A DNA stretch of 64,000 bases from Anaerolineae bacterium (GTDB lineage Bacteria; Chloroflexota; Anaerolineae; Aggregatilineales; Phototrophicaceae): positions 1 through 64,000 of the forward strand of contig JAJDZQ010000166.1 in the NCBI GenBank assembly GCA_022824565.1, given 5' to 3'. The notes under the pieces are model-generated. The model searched no databases and had not been told where the DNA came from. It was given only the letters and a program-made list of their open reading frames with translations. Below are positions 8,390 through 16,338 of this stretch, piece by piece (the first letter of the stretch is position 1; every line of letters starts with the position of its first letter). The position numbers and the translations under genes are program-made.

Positions 8390-9156
8390 ACGTGCTCGAT
8401 ACATTTCGGCTGGATGGCAAGACGGCGCTGGTGACCGGGGCGCGCCGCGGCATTGGTTTTGCCATGGCCAGCGCACTGGCAGAAGCGGGCGCGGATATCA
8501 TCGCGGTCAGCGCCAGCCTAGAAGCCAGCGGCAGCGAGATTGAGCGGGCTGTCTTGGCGCAGGGGCGGCGCTTCGCTGGCTATCGCTGCGACTTCTCAAA
8601 GCGCGACGAGCTGCACAAATTTATCGCACAGGTGACAAGTGAACAGCCCGTCATCGACATTTTGGTCAACAACGCGGGAACTGTCCTGCGCGAGCCGGCC
8701 GCCACGCACAGCAATGCCTATTGGGACCGCATCATCGAAATCAACCTGAGCGCCCAGTTCGTGCTCAGTCGCGAGGTCGGCGCGCGCATGCTGGAGCGAG
8801 GCAGCGGCAAGATCATCTTTACGGCATCGCTGCTGACATTCCAAGGCGGCATCACGGTGCCGGGCTATGCAGCCAGCAAGGGCGGCATCGGGCAACTGAC
8901 GAAGGCGCTGGCGAACGAATGGGCGAGTGGCGGCGTACAAGTTAATGCTATCGCGCCCGGTTATGTGCGCACCGATGTAACCGAAGCGCTGCAAAATGAC
9001 CCCGAACGGTATCTCGCCATCACAGAGCGAATCCCGGCCGGGCGCTGGGGCACGATCGACGATTTTAGGGGACCGGTCGTCTTCCTGGCATCGGCAGCCT
9101 CCGATTTCGTCAACGGCGAGATTCTGGTTGTCGACGGCGGCTGGATGGGGCGCTGA
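8386..9156 (+). CDS. Short-chain dehydrogenase, KduD-like
   Basis: This 256-residue classical SDR has TGARRGIG for cofactor binding, NNAG, and the catalytic set N120, S148, Y161 and K165. RIPAGRWG, FLASAASDFVNG and VVDGGW near the C-terminus are typical of 2-keto-3-deoxy-D-gluconate 5-dehydrogenase (KduD), which interconverts 2-keto-3-deoxygluconate and its 2,5-diketo form. It starts within the stop of the zinc dehydrogenase. The pair would oxidise and then re-reduce C5, converting the L-galactonate to the D-gluconate configuration. The KduD-like call is good; the direction and exact substrate are inference. Confidence 0.85.
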   Translation: MNVLDTFRLDGKTALVTGARRGIGFAMASALAEAGADIIAVSASLEASGSEIERAVLAQGRRFAGYRCDFSKRDELHKFIAQVTSEQPVIDILVNNAGTVLREPAATHSNAYWDRIIEINLSAQFVLSREVGARMLERGSGKIIFTASLLTFQGGITVPGYAASKGGIGQLTKALANEWASGGVQVNAIAPGYVRTDVTEALQNDPERYLAITERIPAGRWGTIDDFRGPVVFLASAASDFVNGEILVVDGGWMGR

Positions 9157-9162
9157 GCGATA

Positions 9163-10398
9163 TTAGACGCCGATGGTTGGCTTGTCGAAGGCAGCTTGTT
9201 CAGCCAAGATACGCTCGCGCCAGTCTGTGGGCAGACGCGCCACCCGCTGAAAGAAAGTCTCTTCGCTGAAGTGCAGGTTGCTGCGCTTGAATTCTGGACG
9301 ATGACAGTCGCGCGACAAGTCGCAATCGAAGCGGATGATATGGCAGCCCCTGCGCGAACCATCGCCCGGCGGCGTGATGTGGCTTAATCCCCAGGTGATG
9401 CCACGCCCATCGTTGTTATCCGCGAAGGCATCGGGACAGAAGGGACCAGGCGCCACCGGCGACAGCTGCACATGCGCCATGGGCTGGAAGTTCAGCCCGT
9501 CCGGCGCAAATTGAATGGTATCTTTTTCCGGACCATCCAGTATCAGCAAGGTAGCAATGCCGCCTTTGTAATTCCAATACATGGTTTCATGCCCGGAATT
9601 GGTGACCGGGTTCAGCTCGGACTTGCTGAAGGGTCCTGCTGGATTGTCGGCGATGGCGACACCCTGCGCGAGTCGCAATCCGCCGGAGATTTTCTCGAAA
9701 GGCGAGCCTTTGTAATAGAGCCAGACCTGTCCCTTGTAGACCAGCGGATACGGGTCGTGGATGGCGCAGCTATCCCATTCGCCAGGCGCGCCTTGCGGGA
9801 CAATCGGCACATCCATGCGCGTCCAGGGACCATCTGGCGAATCGGCATGCGCCATGCTGACGCCAACGCAATCATGCGCCCGCCACTTGGTCGTGAAGCA
9901 CTGGTAATACAAATAATATCGACCTTTCCAGACCAGGATATCCGGCGTGGAAAGCGAGCGGTCGCCATACGTGCCTTTGGGCGCGCGCGGCACGGCGATG
10001 CCTTGCTCCACCCAGTCGAAGCCGTCTTTTGATGTGGCATAGCAGATATCGGCCAGGTCCCAATCGACGGCGGGGATCTCTTCATTCGCCTGGTCGTGGT
10101 GGCGCATGCCCACTGGCACATGCTCGGTGATGCGCCGCGTGTACCAAACATAATAGGTATCGCCAATCTTGAGCACCTTGGACGGGTCGCGCCGCGAAAC
10201 AGACATTTCCGATTCGTCTTTGCCGATGCCGCTGACGCGCGAATACATAAAGTTGGTATAGAAAGGATTGCCCGGGTCTTGCCTGGGCGTCCACATGTCA
10301 TAAACGCGTTCGGTAGCCGCGCTCAAGGGGCGGTCGGTGGGTTTGGTCTGTGGCATCATGCCAGGGAAAGCGCGCGGTTTTTTGCTGTCTTCGGTCAT
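9163..10398 (-). CDS. Glycoside hydrolase family 117-like protein
   Basis: This 411-residue single-domain enzyme has the GH117 landmarks RRDP (D71), WDLADICYATSKDGFDW, IHDP (D215), NSGHET (H270, E271) and GPEKDTIQFAPDG. The spacing of the three acidic residues (144 then 56) is close to that in the other copies. No signal peptide is visible, so it is probably cytoplasmic. It is transcribed leftward, back to back with the GMC gene, and its stop lies 6 bases from the stop of the KduD-like gene. It shares the 10.48-kb operator region with the GMC/GH117 pair. Its N-terminal 25 residues are poorly ordered. GH43 is the alternative family name. Confidence 0.82.
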   Translation of the reverse strand: MTEDSKKPRAFPGMMPQTKPTDRPLSAATERVYDMWTPRQDPGNPFYTNFMYSRVSGIGKDESEMSVSRRDPSKVLKIGDTYYVWYTRRITEHVPVGMRHHDQANEEIPAVDWDLADICYATSKDGFDWVEQGIAVPRAPKGTYGDRSLSTPDILVWKGRYYLYYQCFTTKWRAHDCVGVSMAHADSPDGPWTRMDVPIVPQGAPGEWDSCAIHDPYPLVYKGQVWLYYKGSPFEKISGGLRLAQGVAIADNPAGPFSKSELNPVTNSGHETMYWNYKGGIATLLILDGPEKDTIQFAPDGLNFQPMAHVQLSPVAPGPFCPDAFADNNDGRGITWGLSHITPPGDGSRRGCHIIRFDCDLSRDCHRPEFKRSNLHFSEETFFQRVARLPTDWRERILAEQAAFDKPTIGV

Positions 10399-10479
10399 GG
10401 TGTCTCCTTGTTGCCTGCCTGCGGCAATCTAAATAATCGCCGCAAATGAGTGTTGGATTGCTTGACACTTGTGCTGTCG

Positions 10480-10491
10480 ATTGTAGACAAT
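10480..10491. promoter_or_regulatory. Palindromic operator ATTGTAGACAAT between divergent genes
   Basis: This perfect palindrome with a two-base centre lies between the leftward GH117-like gene and the rightward GMC gene. It matches 11 of 12 bases of the site at 4237-4248. A TTGACA at 10462-10467 and a weak TAGACA at 10484-10489 (16-base spacing) would place the operator over the rightward -10 box; a second TTGACA abuts it at 10491. FadR/GntR-type operators are commonly of the TTGTnnACAA form, so the local regulator is the probable ligand. Confidence 0.65.
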
Positions 10492-10541
10492 TGACAAGAC
10501 CTGGTCAACTAATCGCTGCAAAATGGGAAGAGGGCGCGGTC

Positions 10542-12122
10542 ATGCACGAGGCGGACTACATCATCATCGGCGCGGGCTCGGCCGGGGCAGCTGTCGCGGC
10601 GCGCCTGAGCGAAGACCCGCAGGCGGCTGTGCTGTTGCTGGAAGCGGGCGGACCCGACAGCGACCCGACTATTCATGTGCCGGCGCGTTTTTCCGACCTA
10701 TTTCACAGCGAGTTCGACTGGGATTATGAAACTGTGTCCCAGCCCGGGCTGAACGGTCGCCGAGAATATGTGCCGCGCGGCAAAGTCTATGGCGGCACCA
10801 GCTCCATGAACGCCATGGTCTATCAGCGCGGGCATCCATCCGATTATGATGGCTGGGCAGAGGCGGGCAACACGGGCTGGGCATATCGGGATCTGCTGCC
10901 CTGGTTCAAAAAGATGCAGCATCAGGAACGCGGCGCATCGCGGCATCACGGCATCGGCGGACCGATCAATGTGGCCGACCTGCGAGACCCGAATCCGTTG
11001 AGCCGTGCCTTCGTGGCTGGCGCGCTGGAACTGGGATATGCGCCGCGCGCGGATTTTAATGCTGGCGAACAAGCGGGCTTCGGTCTTTACCAGGTTACGC
11101 AGAAGCGCGGGCAGCGACACAGCAGCGCCGTCGGTTACCTGCCAACAGCCTTGCAGCGCCCAAATTTCACTGCCTTGCCCTTTGCCCGGGTCACGCGGTT
11201 GTGTTTTGAGGGCAGACGTTGCCAGGGAGTCGAGTTTTGGCACGAGGGCGAGCGCAAGACCGCGCAGGCGAGAAAGGAAGTTGTCGTCTGTGGCGGCGCG
11301 ATTAACTCGCCACAACTGTTGCTGCTTTCGGGCATTGGGGCGGCTGCGCAGTTGGCGAGGCATGGCATCCCCGTGATAGCGGACCTGCCGGGCGTTGGGC
11401 AGGGCTTGACAGATCATATGCAGGTGCCGGTCGCCTATCATTGCCATGCGCCAATCAGCCTGGTCGGGAAGAACGCGCCAGAGCAGCAGCGGCTCTATGC
11501 AGAAGAGCGCATGGGCTTGCTGACATCGAACCTGGGCGAGGCGGGCGGGTTCGTGCGGCTCGACCCGCGTTCACCTGCGCCGGAGCTGCAATATCACTTT
11601 GGTCCCGACTGGTTCATCCGCCACGGCTTCGCGACGCCGGCGGGGCACGGCTTTACCATTCTGGCTGGCTTGGTCGGCACAAAGAGCGCCGGCAAGCTCG
11701 AACTGGCTTCGGCAGATCCCTGCGCGGCGCCATTGATCGACTTCGACTGCCTAAGCCACGTTGACGATGTGCGCATTCTGCTGGCGGGGGTCAAGCTGGC
11801 GCGGCAGATCGCCCAGGCAAGCGCATTTGATGCGGTTCGCGGCGCTGAATTCTTGCCCGGCGCGCAAGTCACAGCGGACGCGGAACTCATTCATTTCATC
11901 CGCGAATTCGCCACCACGATTTATCATCCCGCCTGCACCTGCAAGATGGGCGATGATCGGTTGGCGGTGGTGGACGAACGGCTGCGCGTGCATGGCTTGG
12001 CAGGGCTGCGCGTGGCTGACGCTTCGATTATGCCGCGCATCATCAACGCCAACACCAATGCGCCCTGCATCATGATTGGCGAAAAAGCGGCGCATATGAT
12101 CCGCGAGGACAACAGACGATGA
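10542..12122 (+). CDS. GMC-family FAD-dependent oxidoreductase
   Basis: This 526-residue flavoprotein is of the glucose-methanol-choline family. The FAD-binding IIIGAGSAGAAVAARLSED is at residues 7-25, the second FAD motif RGKVYGGTSSMNAMVYQRG is at about 80-98, and the C-terminal catalytic region has IYHPACTCKMG followed by RVADASIMP and NANTNAPC. Family members oxidise alcohols or aldehydes, passing electrons to oxygen or the respiratory chain. The ATG at 10542 with AGAGGG upstream is preferred over an upstream in-frame start because it puts the FAD motif at the N-terminus. It overlaps the two-domain GH117 gene by 4 bases. In a pathway lacking an aldehyde dehydrogenase it could oxidise the released anhydrosugar; this is a guess from position. 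Confidence 0.88.
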   Translation: MHEADYIIIGAGSAGAAVAARLSEDPQAAVLLLEAGGPDSDPTIHVPARFSDLFHSEFDWDYETVSQPGLNGRREYVPRGKVYGGTSSMNAMVYQRGHPSDYDGWAEAGNTGWAYRDLLPWFKKMQHQERGASRHHGIGGPINVADLRDPNPLSRAFVAGALELGYAPRADFNAGEQAGFGLYQVTQKRGQRHSSAVGYLPTALQRPNFTALPFARVTRLCFEGRRCQGVEFWHEGERKTAQARKEVVVCGGAINSPQLLLLSGIGAAAQLARHGIPVIADLPGVGQGLTDHMQVPVAYHCHAPISLVGKNAPEQQRLYAEERMGLLTSNLGEAGGFVRLDPRSPAPELQYHFGPDWFIRHGFATPAGHGFTILAGLVGTKSAGKLELASADPCAAPLIDFDCLSHVDDVRILLAGVKLARQIAQASAFDAVRGAEFLPGAQVTADAELIHFIREFATTIYHPACTCKMGDDRLAVVDERLRVHGLAGLRVADASIMPRIINANTNAPCIMIGEKAAHMIREDNRR

Positions 12123-14596
12123 ACAGGCCAGACCGCAAGCCACGGCTGCCCGGCGAGCCAGGCGCTGCCCAGCCAAACGACCGTCAGCTTAGCGCCGCCA
12201 CGCAACGTCTGTATGACAAGTGGGGACGTTATCAAGATTCCACCAGCAAATTCTACACGACCTTCAAATACAGCCGCCTTGCGGGCATCGGCAAAGAAGC
12301 TGGCATCACCCGGCGCGACCCGACCACGGTGCTGCGCATCGACGGCACCTACTTCGTCTGGTATACGCGCCGTCAAACCGCAAACGATCGCGACCAGCGC
12401 AACAAGCCACCTCACCAGCGGCAGACCTGGGATACACCGGTCTTTGATTGGGATCTGGCAGAGATCTGGTACGCGACCTCCACAGACGGATTCAGCTGGC
12501 AAGAGCGCGGGGTGGCCATCAAGCGGGGACCGAAAGCTGCCTATGATGGCCGCTCGGTTTTCACGCCCGATGTTTTGATGACGGCGGACGGCTTCTATCT
12601 CTATTATCAGGCTGTCGATTACCCTTATTGCACGCGCACGCGCAACAGCATCGGCCTGTCTTTCGCCAGCTCGCCGCATGGTCCCTGGCAGCGCGTCGAT
12701 ACGCCGGTGCTGCGACCGGGCGCCGCTGGAGAATGGCTGGGCGAAGACGACACAGACGAAGTAAGTCGTTATGGCGACTGGGACAGCCACAAGGTGCACG
12801 ATCCCTTCATTCTGGCGCGGGATGGCAGCTATTGGCTCTATTACAAGGGGCAGCCCATGGGCTGGACGACCCGCTATTCGCGCGGGATAGGCTGGGGCGT
12901 CGCCATTGCCGACAAGCCAGACGGTCCGTTTGTCAAATCGCCGCTGAATCCTGTAACCAACAGCGGGCACGAAACCTGTCTGTTTCCCTATGGAGAAGGC
13001 GTGCTGGCTATTTGCGGGCACGACGGACCCGAGAAAGACAGCATCCAATACGCGGCTGACGGGCTGAACTTTGAAGTGGTCGCGCATGTCACGCTGCCGC
13101 CGCCCGCCGGAGGTCCTTTTGCGCCAGATGCCTATGAGCACACGCGTGATGGCAGCGGCATCGCCTGGGGGCTCGCGCATATGGCCACCGAAGAGATGAA
13201 GAGCGGCAACTCCTACCTCATCCGCTTTGATTGCAACTTGCGCCGCGGGCTCGAGCGACCTGGTTTTCGTGGCACAAATATCCGCTTCCCCGAAGCCGTT
13301 TATTTCTCGCCCGATCTGGCGTTGAACGAGCGCAACAAACAGCCACTGCGCTTTGCCAGCGAGCCGCAGAAACCTCCAGAAGCGCCGCCACCACCTCCGC
13401 ATAGCCGGGCATCGCAACGGGTATATAAAACCTATGGCGTATACAAAGACCAAGGCAGCGAATTCTTCTCGGCATTCAAGTATTCGCCACTCAGCGGGCT
13501 GGGCAAGGAAGCCGGCGTCACACGGCGCGACCCATCCAAAGTCATTCGCGTTGGCGAAAAGTATTATGTCTGGTATACGCGCCGCAAAACCGCAGAGGCC
13601 TGGCGCGGAATTCAGCAAGCCAGCCAAACGCGTCCAGCCTGGGCTTGGGACCTGGCGGATATCTGGTACGCGACATCCACAGACGGATTCAGCTGGCGAG
13701 AACGGGGACCAGCTGTGATTCGGGGCGCGCCCGGCCGCTTTGACGACCGCTCTGTATTCACCCCCGATATCCTGATGCACGGCGGCAAATTCTATCTCTA
13801 CTATCAGGTTATCCAGGGCGTATGGGCAGAGCGGACGCGACACCGTATCGGCATGGCCTGGGCAGATGCGCCCCAGGGACCCTGGACGAAGCTGGACCAG
13901 CCTGTCTTGCAGCCCGGTCGAGCTGGCGAGTTCTGTGGCGCAGAAGATGATGCCGATGCGATCGGCAGCTTCGGCGAATGGGACTCGCACAAATTGCACG
14001 ATCCTTTTGTGCTGCGCTACCGCGGGCAGATTTGGCTCTATTACAAAGGTGTGCAATATGGGCGGACTTATCGACACGATCTGGGCATCGGCTGGGGGGT
14101 CGCCAGAGCCGACAATCCGCAGGGTCCATTTGTCAAGTCGCCTTTGAACCCGCTCACCAACAGCGGCCACGAGACCTTCCTCTATCCATTTCGCGAAGGC
14201 ATTGTCGCCATCACCAGCCACGAAGGTCCCGAGAAGAACACAGTCCAATTTGCGAGCGATGGCTTGAACTTCCAAGTGGTCGGCAAAGTGTCTGTGCCGC
14301 CAGTTGCCGCGGGACCCTATGTGCCCGATGCCTTCACCGACAACCGGGACGGACGCGGCATCAGCTGGGGCTTGTCGCACATCCACCACGATGATGCGGG
14401 AGCGCTGGCGGATAGTTACCTGGTGCGCTTCGACTGCAACCTCAGCCGCGATGAGCAACGGGCCGATTTTTACCGCGCCTGGAATTATCGCTTTCCAGAA
14501 TCAGCTTATTTCAGCCAGGCATTCGCGCTGACGCCACCAATGAAAGACGAAGCGCTGCAACTCATGGCGAAGATCGACACAGATACGCGCGTCTGA
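12119..14596 (+). CDS. Tandem two-domain GH117-like glycosidase
   Basis: This 825-residue protein is built from two full-length GH117-like propellers. Domain 1 (about 25-405) has RRDP with D67, VHDP with D228 and NSGHET with H284-E285. Domain 2 (about 430-805) has D471, D628 and H684-E685. A proline-rich linker (about 415-430, EAPPPPPHS) joins them. Spacings of 161/57 and 157/57 between the acidic residues agree with the family active site as I recall it (155/58). Both halves keep every catalytic landmark, so both may be active, possibly on different linkages. No signal peptide is seen. Known GH117 enzymes are single-domain proteins of about 360-400 residues, so this fusion is unusual. It is translationally coupled to the GMC gene. 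Confidence 0.85.
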   Translation: MNRPDRKPRLPGEPGAAQPNDRQLSAATQRLYDKWGRYQDSTSKFYTTFKYSRLAGIGKEAGITRRDPTTVLRIDGTYFVWYTRRQTANDRDQRNKPPHQRQTWDTPVFDWDLAEIWYATSTDGFSWQERGVAIKRGPKAAYDGRSVFTPDVLMTADGFYLYYQAVDYPYCTRTRNSIGLSFASSPHGPWQRVDTPVLRPGAAGEWLGEDDTDEVSRYGDWDSHKVHDPFILARDGSYWLYYKGQPMGWTTRYSRGIGWGVAIADKPDGPFVKSPLNPVTNSGHETCLFPYGEGVLAICGHDGPEKDSIQYAADGLNFEVVAHVTLPPPAGGPFAPDAYEHTRDGSGIAWGLAHMATEEMKSGNSYLIRFDCNLRRGLERPGFRGTNIRFPEAVYFSPDLALNERNKQPLRFASEPQKPPEAPPPPPHSRASQRVYKTYGVYKDQGSEFFSAFKYSPLSGLGKEAGVTRRDPSKVIRVGEKYYVWYTRRKTAEAWRGIQQASQTRPAWAWDLADIWYATSTDGFSWRERGPAVIRGAPGRFDDRSVFTPDILMHGGKFYLYYQVIQGVWAERTRHRIGMAWADAPQGPWTKLDQPVLQPGRAGEFCGAEDDADAIGSFGEWDSHKLHDPFVLRYRGQIWLYYKGVQYGRTYRHDLGIGWGVARADNPQGPFVKSPLNPLTNSGHETFLYPFREGIVAITSHEGPEKNTVQFASDGLNFQVVGKVSVPPVAAGPYVPDAFTDNRDGRGISWGLSHIHHDDAGALADSYLVRFDCNLSRDEQRADFYRAWNYRFPESAYFSQAFALTPPMKDEALQLMAKIDTDTRV

Positions 14597-14625
14597 TTTG
14601 CGAGCTGGTCGGCCGCGCCCGCCAT

Positions 14626-15480
14626 TTACCCGATCTTTTCTGCGACAACGCTGAGCATCAGCGGGATGCGCTGGGGCAGGTGGTCGGGCATGGCATAGCG
14701 ACGCCCGCCCAGCTCGCGCATGTCGGGCATAGGCTTGAAACCGTTGCAATAGTCATATTCGCGCAGGTGCGTCAACGTCAAGCCCGCGTCTACAAGCGCC
14801 ATGACGACCTCGGCGCTGCCCCACTGGTATTCGACGCCGGGATACGGATTCACAAAGTCGACCACGCCGGGCTGCAGCTGGGTGGTTTCTGCGGCGCTGC
14901 CAGTCAAGGCCACATAATCGCCAACGCCCGACTCGAATTCATGTACCACACCGCCCATGAAGTCGTAGCGCAACTGCCATTGCGCGTCAAATATGGCAAA
15001 GGCCGGATGAAAGTCCACCAGCACAAAACGTCCGCCCGGTGCCAAGCAGTTGGCGATGCCCCGTCCCCAGGCAGCCAGGTCAGACAGCCAGCACAGCACG
15101 CCATAGGATGAAAAAACGACAGCAAATTGCCGCTTGTTTTGGTCAAAATAGTCGTAGATATCGGCGCGCAAAAAGTCGGCAACGATGCCCGTGTCGAGCG
15201 AAAGCTGCCGCGCAAAGCGAACCGCTTCGTCGCTGATATCCACGCCAGTGCAGCGCGCGCCCAAATGCCTGGCCAGGCTCAAGGTATCTTGCCCGCAATT
15301 GCATTGCAGATGCAACAAATGTTTGCCAGAGACTTCGCCGAGCATGGTCATTTCTTCAGAGAATAATGTATTGCCGCCGGCCCGAAAGAAGGCCGCCTGG
15401 TCGCCCTTGTGGCTGTTGTGCGCCTTTGTGCCTGCATTCCAGGACAAGCGGTTGATCTCGTGATGCGTTCGGTTGGGCAT
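14626..15480 (-). CDS. Class I SAM-dependent methyltransferase
   Basis: This 284-residue protein has a Rossmann-type methyltransferase domain (about 45-165): HLQCNCGQDTLSLARHLGA replaces the usual glycine-rich motif I, and TGVDISDEAVRFA supplies the acidic SAM-ribose ligand. FSSYGVLCWLSD and LAPGGRFVLVDFHP follow. The C-terminal part has aromatic-rich segments that may bind substrate. The substrate is unknown. It lies tail to tail with the GH117 fusion and is probably not part of that locus. Confidence 0.8.
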   Translation of the reverse strand: MPNRTHHEINRLSWNAGTKAHNSHKGDQAAFFRAGGNTLFSEEMTMLGEVSGKHLLHLQCNCGQDTLSLARHLGARCTGVDISDEAVRFARQLSLDTGIVADFLRADIYDYFDQNKRQFAVVFSSYGVLCWLSDLAAWGRGIANCLAPGGRFVLVDFHPAFAIFDAQWQLRYDFMGGVVHEFESGVGDYVALTGSAAETTQLQPGVVDFVNPYPGVEYQWGSAEVVMALVDAGLTLTHLREYDYCNGFKPMPDMRELGGRRYAMPDHLPQRIPLMLSVVAEKIG

Positions 15481-15591
15481 GGCAGATAGGACCTCCGCGG
15501 CTGGGCAGCGGGCATTCTAGTCGCATGACCGGCTTCCTGCAAGCAACTTGCCGCTGCGACTCGCGCGCACTATACTACCCGCAACACGATT

Positions 15592-16338
15592 GTGAGCGAC
15601 CTGATGACCGAAACCGACTTGGTGAGCGCCGCCATCGACGCGCTGCAGCCCGCAGCCGATAATCAGCTTTCGCCCCAGAATCTGCCGCTGGCGAATTGCT
15701 TGTGCGCCAGGATCATTGCTGTGTTGCTGCGCAAGCTTCGGCTTGCGTCCGACTGTGCAGTTGAGGAATGCGCCGCCTTCTTGAAGATGACGCCAGAGCA
15801 ATACGAGGCTTGGGAAACTGGCGAAGCTGCGCCGAGCCTGCCCGAGCTGGAGTTGCTCGCTGGCTTTTTGCGGGGCGCGCCGACTCCGCACCGACAAAGC
15901 GACTACCTGCTGCTGCGCCAACGGATCATCGGCGTTGTGATGCAAAAGGCGCGTCTGCATGCAGAGTCAGATGCAGACCTGGCCCAGGCGGCAATCCATC
16001 CCGACAGGCTCAGCGCCTATGAACTGGGCGAACGCAGCGCCCCTATGACCGATCTCTGCGCGCTGGCTCAAGCCTTGGGCTTGGAGTTGAGCGCATTCCT
16101 GGCCGCCAGCACAACGGCAAGACCTTTCCAAAAGCCCAGCGCCGCGCAAGCAGCCAACGACGGCGCAAGAGCCTTGATTGACTTCGCCGCCGACCACAAA
16201 AATGCCGCCTTTATTCGCTTGGCGATGGCTTTTCGGCATATCAGAGCGGACGACTTGCACCGCATCGCCGATGCGCTCTTGGCGATCATCAACGCGCGCG
16301 CAGAACGCGACCTCGCCGAGTCCAATGCCGCGTCTTGA
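15592..16338 (+). CDS. Double helix-turn-helix (XRE-like) protein
   Basis: This 248-residue protein has two degenerate XRE/Cro-type HTH modules: one at about 45-95 (LRLASDCAVEECAAFLKM, YEAWETGEAAPSLPELELLA) and one at about 110-160 (DADLAQAAIHPDRLSAYELG, MTDLCALAQALGL). The C-terminal 80 residues are helical and of unknown role. The start is a GTG; an ATG four codons downstream is possible. It overlaps the next membrane-protein gene. The target is unknown; it may regulate the neighbouring glycosyltransferase and exporter genes. Confidence 0.7.
   Translation: MSDLMTETDLVSAAIDALQPAADNQLSPQNLPLANCLCARIIAVLLRKLRLASDCAVEECAAFLKMTPEQYEAWETGEAAPSLPELELLAGFLRGAPTPHRQSDYLLLRQRIIGVVMQKARLHAESDADLAQAAIHPDRLSAYELGERSAPMTDLCALAQALGLELSAFLAASTTARPFQKPSAAQAANDGARALIDFAADHKNAAFIRLAMAFRHIRADDLHRIADALLAIINARAERDLAESNAAS

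Noticed and set aside
11924-14458. A very long open frame on the minus strand opposite the two-domain GH117 gene
   Set aside because: It mirrors the plus-strand gene's codon structure, has no recognisable domain, and the plus strand carries all the family motifs. GC-rich genes often leave such open antisense frames.
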